Shown: piece by piece, positions 6,230 to 8,211 of the stretch
Position numbering within the stretch: the stretch's first letter is position 1
Layout of the letters: the number at the start of each line of letters is the position of its first letter
Origin: JAZFYD01 sp036443405
GTDB lineage: Bacteria > Planctomycetota > PLA2
DNA length: 8,211 nucleotides
NCBI GenBank assembly: GCA_036443405.1
Contig: JAZFYD010000161.1
Span: 1-8,211, forward strand
Direction of reading: 5' to 3'
Translations under genes and position numbers: made by a program
Notes under the pieces: generated by a model
The model's input: the letters and a program-made list of their open reading frames with translations, nothing else
Database searches by the model: none
Told to the model about the DNA's origin: nothing

Positions 6230-7398
6230 ACCGGCTCTATCTCGCGTGGCGTTACCTGCGGCATCAGCGCGCGAAGACCACGATTCTCGTCGCGTCGATG
6301 ACGTTGATCCTCTATCTGCCGCTAGCACTGCAGATTCTGGTGGACCGGACGGCGCGCGATCTACGCCGTCGCGCCGACGAAACGCCGCTCGTCGTCGGCG
6401 CCCGTGGCGGCGCCCTCGATCTCGTCTTGCGCGCGCTCTACTTCGAGGGCGAGGTTCCGGCACCGACGGACATGGCCCAGGTCGATCGGATTCGCCGGGG
6501 CGGCCTTGCGGATCCCGTTCCGCTGCACCTTCGATTTCGCGTCGGCGCCCAACCGGTCGTTGGGACGACGCTCGACTACTTCGAGTTTCGCCGGCTGCGT
6601 GTGGCCGAGGGGCAGTGGTTCGGGATTCTTGGGGAGTGCGTGCTCGGCGACAGCGCCGCCCGCGAGTTGGGCGTGGCGACCGGCGGTTCTGTCGTGACCT
6701 CGCCGGAGAACGTGTTCGACCTCGCCGGTGTCTATCCGCTGAAGCTGAAGGTCGCGGGCGTTCTGGAACCCACGCATGGACCCGACGATGGCGCCGTGTT
6801 CGTCGACGTGAGAACCGCTTGGGTCATCGCGGGAATCGGCCACGGCCACCAGGATTTGGCAACCGCGGACGAACAGGCGCTGCTGCGCCGCGAGAACGGA
6901 AGCGCGACGGCCAACGCATCGCTTGTCCACTACAACGAGATCACGCGCGAGCAGGCGCACGAATTTCATTTCCACGGCGACCCGGCCAAGTTTCCGGTGA
7001 CCGCGATCCTCGCGGTGGCCCGTGACTCGAAGTCGCGCACGATTCTGAGCGGGCAGTATTTGAAACGCGACGAGCCCTGCCAGATCCTCCGGCCGTCCCA
7101 GGTTGTCGAGGAGGTTGTGGCGAAGGTCGTCCGGATTCGCGGCTACGTGGTGGTGGCCGTCGGTCTCGTGAGCCTCGGCACGCTCATGACCTCTGTGTTG
7201 GTGTTCCTGCTGTCGATTCGCCTTCGCCGCCGCGAGATCGAGACGATGCGCAAGATCGGTTGTTCGCGCGGCACCGTCGCCTCGCTTGTTGTGTGGGAGA
7301 TCCTGATCGTGCTGCTCACCGGCGCACTCCTGGCCGGCGTGTTGGCCGCGATCACGGGGTCGTTCGCCACGCCACTTCTGCGGGGACTGTTGGTTTAG
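6226..7398 (+). CDS. FtsX/MacB-type ABC transporter permease with abbreviated C-terminus
   Basis: A 390-residue inner-membrane protein. The basic start MNRLYLAWRYLRHQRAKT leads into TM1 (about 18-38). A large periplasmic domain (about 39-303) includes PLVVGARGGALDLVLRALYF (54-73), VVGTTLDYFEFRRL (111-124), FVDVRTAWVIAGIGHGHQD (192-210) and HEFHFHGD (245-252). TM2 is at about 306-331, then the FtsX cytoplasmic coupling loop RLRRREIETMRKIGCSRGT (332-350) that contacts the ATPase, then TM3 (about 352-378). The protein stops shortly after, without the final helix and cytoplasmic tail of LolC/MacB. The motifs are well kept and no frameshift remnant is seen downstream, so this is probably the normal form of a subfamily. 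The histidines of the periplasmic domain raise the possibility of a metal-linked role, perhaps like ZrgABCDE-type zinc systems (recollection, weak). GTG is the start, overlapping the ATPase stop by four bases. Confidence 0.9.
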   Translation: MNRLYLAWRYLRHQRAKTTILVASMTLILYLPLALQILVDRTARDLRRRADETPLVVGARGGALDLVLRALYFEGEVPAPTDMAQVDRIRRGGLADPVPLHLRFRVGAQPVVGTTLDYFEFRRLRVAEGQWFGILGECVLGDSAARELGVATGGSVVTSPENVFDLAGVYPLKLKVAGVLEPTHGPDDGAVFVDVRTAWVIAGIGHGHQDLATADEQALLRRENGSATANASLVHYNEITREQAHEFHFHGDPAKFPVTAILAVARDSKSRTILSGQYLKRDEPCQILRPSQVVEEVVAKVVRIRGYVVVAVGLVSLGTLMTSVLVFLLSIRLRRREIETMRKIGCSRGTVASLVVWEILIVLLTGALLAGVLAAITGSFATPLLRGLLV

Positions 7399-7420
7399 GC
7401 TCCGCTCTGGCCGACGGAGG

Positions 7421-7450
7421 ACTTCTCAGACAGACCCTAGCCCAGCTAGG
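7421..7450 (-). repeat. Stop-codon hairpin plus CTAGGGTCTG element, copy B
   Basis: On the minus strand, CCTAGC-TGG-GCTAGG (7450-7436) is a six-bp inverted repeat with a three-base loop, and it includes the TAG stop of the acetyltransferase (7448-7446). It is followed by GTCTG and TCTGAGAAGT. The ten bases CTAGGGTCTG (7440-7431) match copy A at 2626-2635 exactly, and both are followed by a GAGA. It lies in the 47-bp gap between convergent genes, so a role in ending transcription is plausible. Confidence 0.45.
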
Positions 7451-8211
7451 TTCGATGCCAGGCTGGGGAGGCGCTGCGCACTTTGCGCCAGGTTGTTGCT
7501 TCGCTGGTTCGCTTGAATCCCAACGACTCATACACGTGCACCGCGGATTCATTGTCCGCGTATACGTTGAGGTGAATCTTGCCCCCGTCTTCGCCCAGCG
7601 CCGCGCGGATTCCGGCGACGGTGAGCGGCCGGGCCAAACCGCGCCCGCGCATCGCGTTGGATACCACGACGCTGTTGATGTACGGCCCCTCGTCTTGCCA
7701 ATCCATGACGTGGCACAACCCGCAGGGGACGCCGTCGCTCTCCGCGAACACGAGCGTGAATCCCGGAGTTGCGCGGTGCTGTTTCAGGTCCTCGTCCGTG
7801 AGGGGCGTGTAGGCGCTCTTGTGCGCGTACCCGTCGTGATTCAAGCGCGCCCAGGCCTCGTCGTCTTCCGGACCGCGATCGGGCCGAATCGTGAAGCCGG
7901 GCGGAGGCTCGAGCGCTTCCGGCACCGGACCTTCGCGTGCCAGGAACAAGTCCTTTCGAATCGGTTTGAATCCCTCCTCCACCGCGAACTGCTCTCCGGC
8001 GATCCACCTGCCCATGATGTTGGTTTCCAGGGTCGTGGTCGGCGGCGTGTCCTGCCTCTCGGCGAATCGCAACAGCGTGCGCGCCCAGCCTTCACCGCGG
8101 TGATCGGGATGAACCATGATCCTCAGGTGGCGGACATTAGGACCGGTTTCCTCCGGCCAACGTGTGGACATCATCACCGCGAAGAGCCGATCGCCTCGCG
8201 CTACGACCACA
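7446..8211 (-). CDS. Tandem GNAT-family N-acetyltransferase, C-terminal part (5' partial)
   Basis: The frame is open to the right edge, so the GTG at 8210 is a default start and the N-terminus is missing. The 254 visible residues hold two GNAT units. The first keeps the acetyl-CoA pyrophosphate loop VHPDHRGEGWARTLL (33-47, R-G-E-G-W-A) but has lost some of its start to the window edge. The second (about 105-244) has beta strands FTLVFAESDGVPCGLCHV, the loop VVVSNAMRGRGLARPLT (181-197, R-G-R-G-L-A) and the C-terminal motif NESAVHVYESLGFKR (220-234). Double GNAT proteins include mycothiol synthase-like enzymes, but the substrate cannot be read from sequence and no thiol-biosynthesis gene is nearby. 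The gene is convergent with the ABC operon and probably unrelated to it. A hairpin overlaps its stop. Confidence 0.9.
   Translation of the reverse strand, partial: VVVARGDRLFAVMMSTRWPEETGPNVRHLRIMVHPDHRGEGWARTLLRFAERQDTPPTTTLETNIMGRWIAGEQFAVEEGFKPIRKDLFLAREGPVPEALEPPPGFTIRPDRGPEDDEAWARLNHDGYAHKSAYTPLTDEDLKQHRATPGFTLVFAESDGVPCGLCHVMDWQDEGPYINSVVVSNAMRGRGLARPLTVAGIRAALGEDGGKIHLNVYADNESAVHVYESLGFKRTSEATTWRKVRSASPAWHRT

Noticed and set aside
5207..6463. Minus-strand open frame of 418 codons covering the divergent gap and the ABC ATPase
   Set aside because: It is antisense to all ATPase motifs and overlaps the peptidase start in another frame, with no plausible product.
7400..7419. CTCCG...CGGAG hairpin after the permease stop as an intrinsic terminator
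   Set aside because: Only five pairs with a ten-base loop and no T-run follow; too weak to call.

Overview
The window is GC-rich, densely coding DNA from a bacterium. An ECF sigma factor of the large 'ECF-like' (Sigma70_ECF, PF07638 type) group, a long WD40-repeat protein and a secreted small-barrel/TPR protein are together typical of Planctomycetota or a similar Gram-negative phylum with many Ser/Thr kinases and ECF factors. Several start codons have no Shine-Dalgarno sequence and instead sit just after a -10-like hexamer. This fits such genomes but does not prove the phylum. No rRNA, tRNA, CRISPR array, insertion sequence or prophage gene was seen.

Layout: (1) 1-1607, plus strand: the C-terminal part of a degenerate WD40 beta-propeller protein, open at the left edge and probably part of a larger protein, perhaps a kinase-WD40 fusion. 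(2) 1676-2257, plus: an ECF-like sigma factor. (3) 2315-2623, plus: a 102-residue protein that resembles only the N-terminal leader of Ser/Thr kinases usually encoded beside such sigma factors, with no kinase domain attached. These three form a signalling island. (4) 5454-3745 and then 3697-2657, minus: an M3-family zinc oligoendopeptidase followed, after 47 bp, by a secreted protein with a small-barrel N-terminal domain, a charged coiled coil and a TPR. (5) 5552-6229 and 6226-7398, plus: an ABC ATPase and an FtsX/MacB-type permease joined by a 4-base GTGA overlap, a two-gene exporter-type system divergent from the peptidase. (6) 8211-7446, minus: the C-terminal part of a tandem-GNAT acetyltransferase, cut by the right edge.

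How the genes may work together: the WD40 protein, sigma factor and orphan kinase-leader protein suggest a phosphorylation/ECF regulatory module. The starts of the sigma gene and the small gene share a TATCA(C/-)TGGG element, so they may be controlled by the same sigma factor. The ABC pair is self-contained; its permease has an abbreviated C-terminus and histidine clusters in its periplasmic domain. A hairpin made from the stop-codon region, followed by CTAGGGTCTG, occurs at the 3' ends of two unrelated genes (2619-2643 plus; 7450-7421 minus), both at convergent gene junctions. It may be a dispersed transcript-end element. All family calls come from reading motifs by eye; no database search was made.
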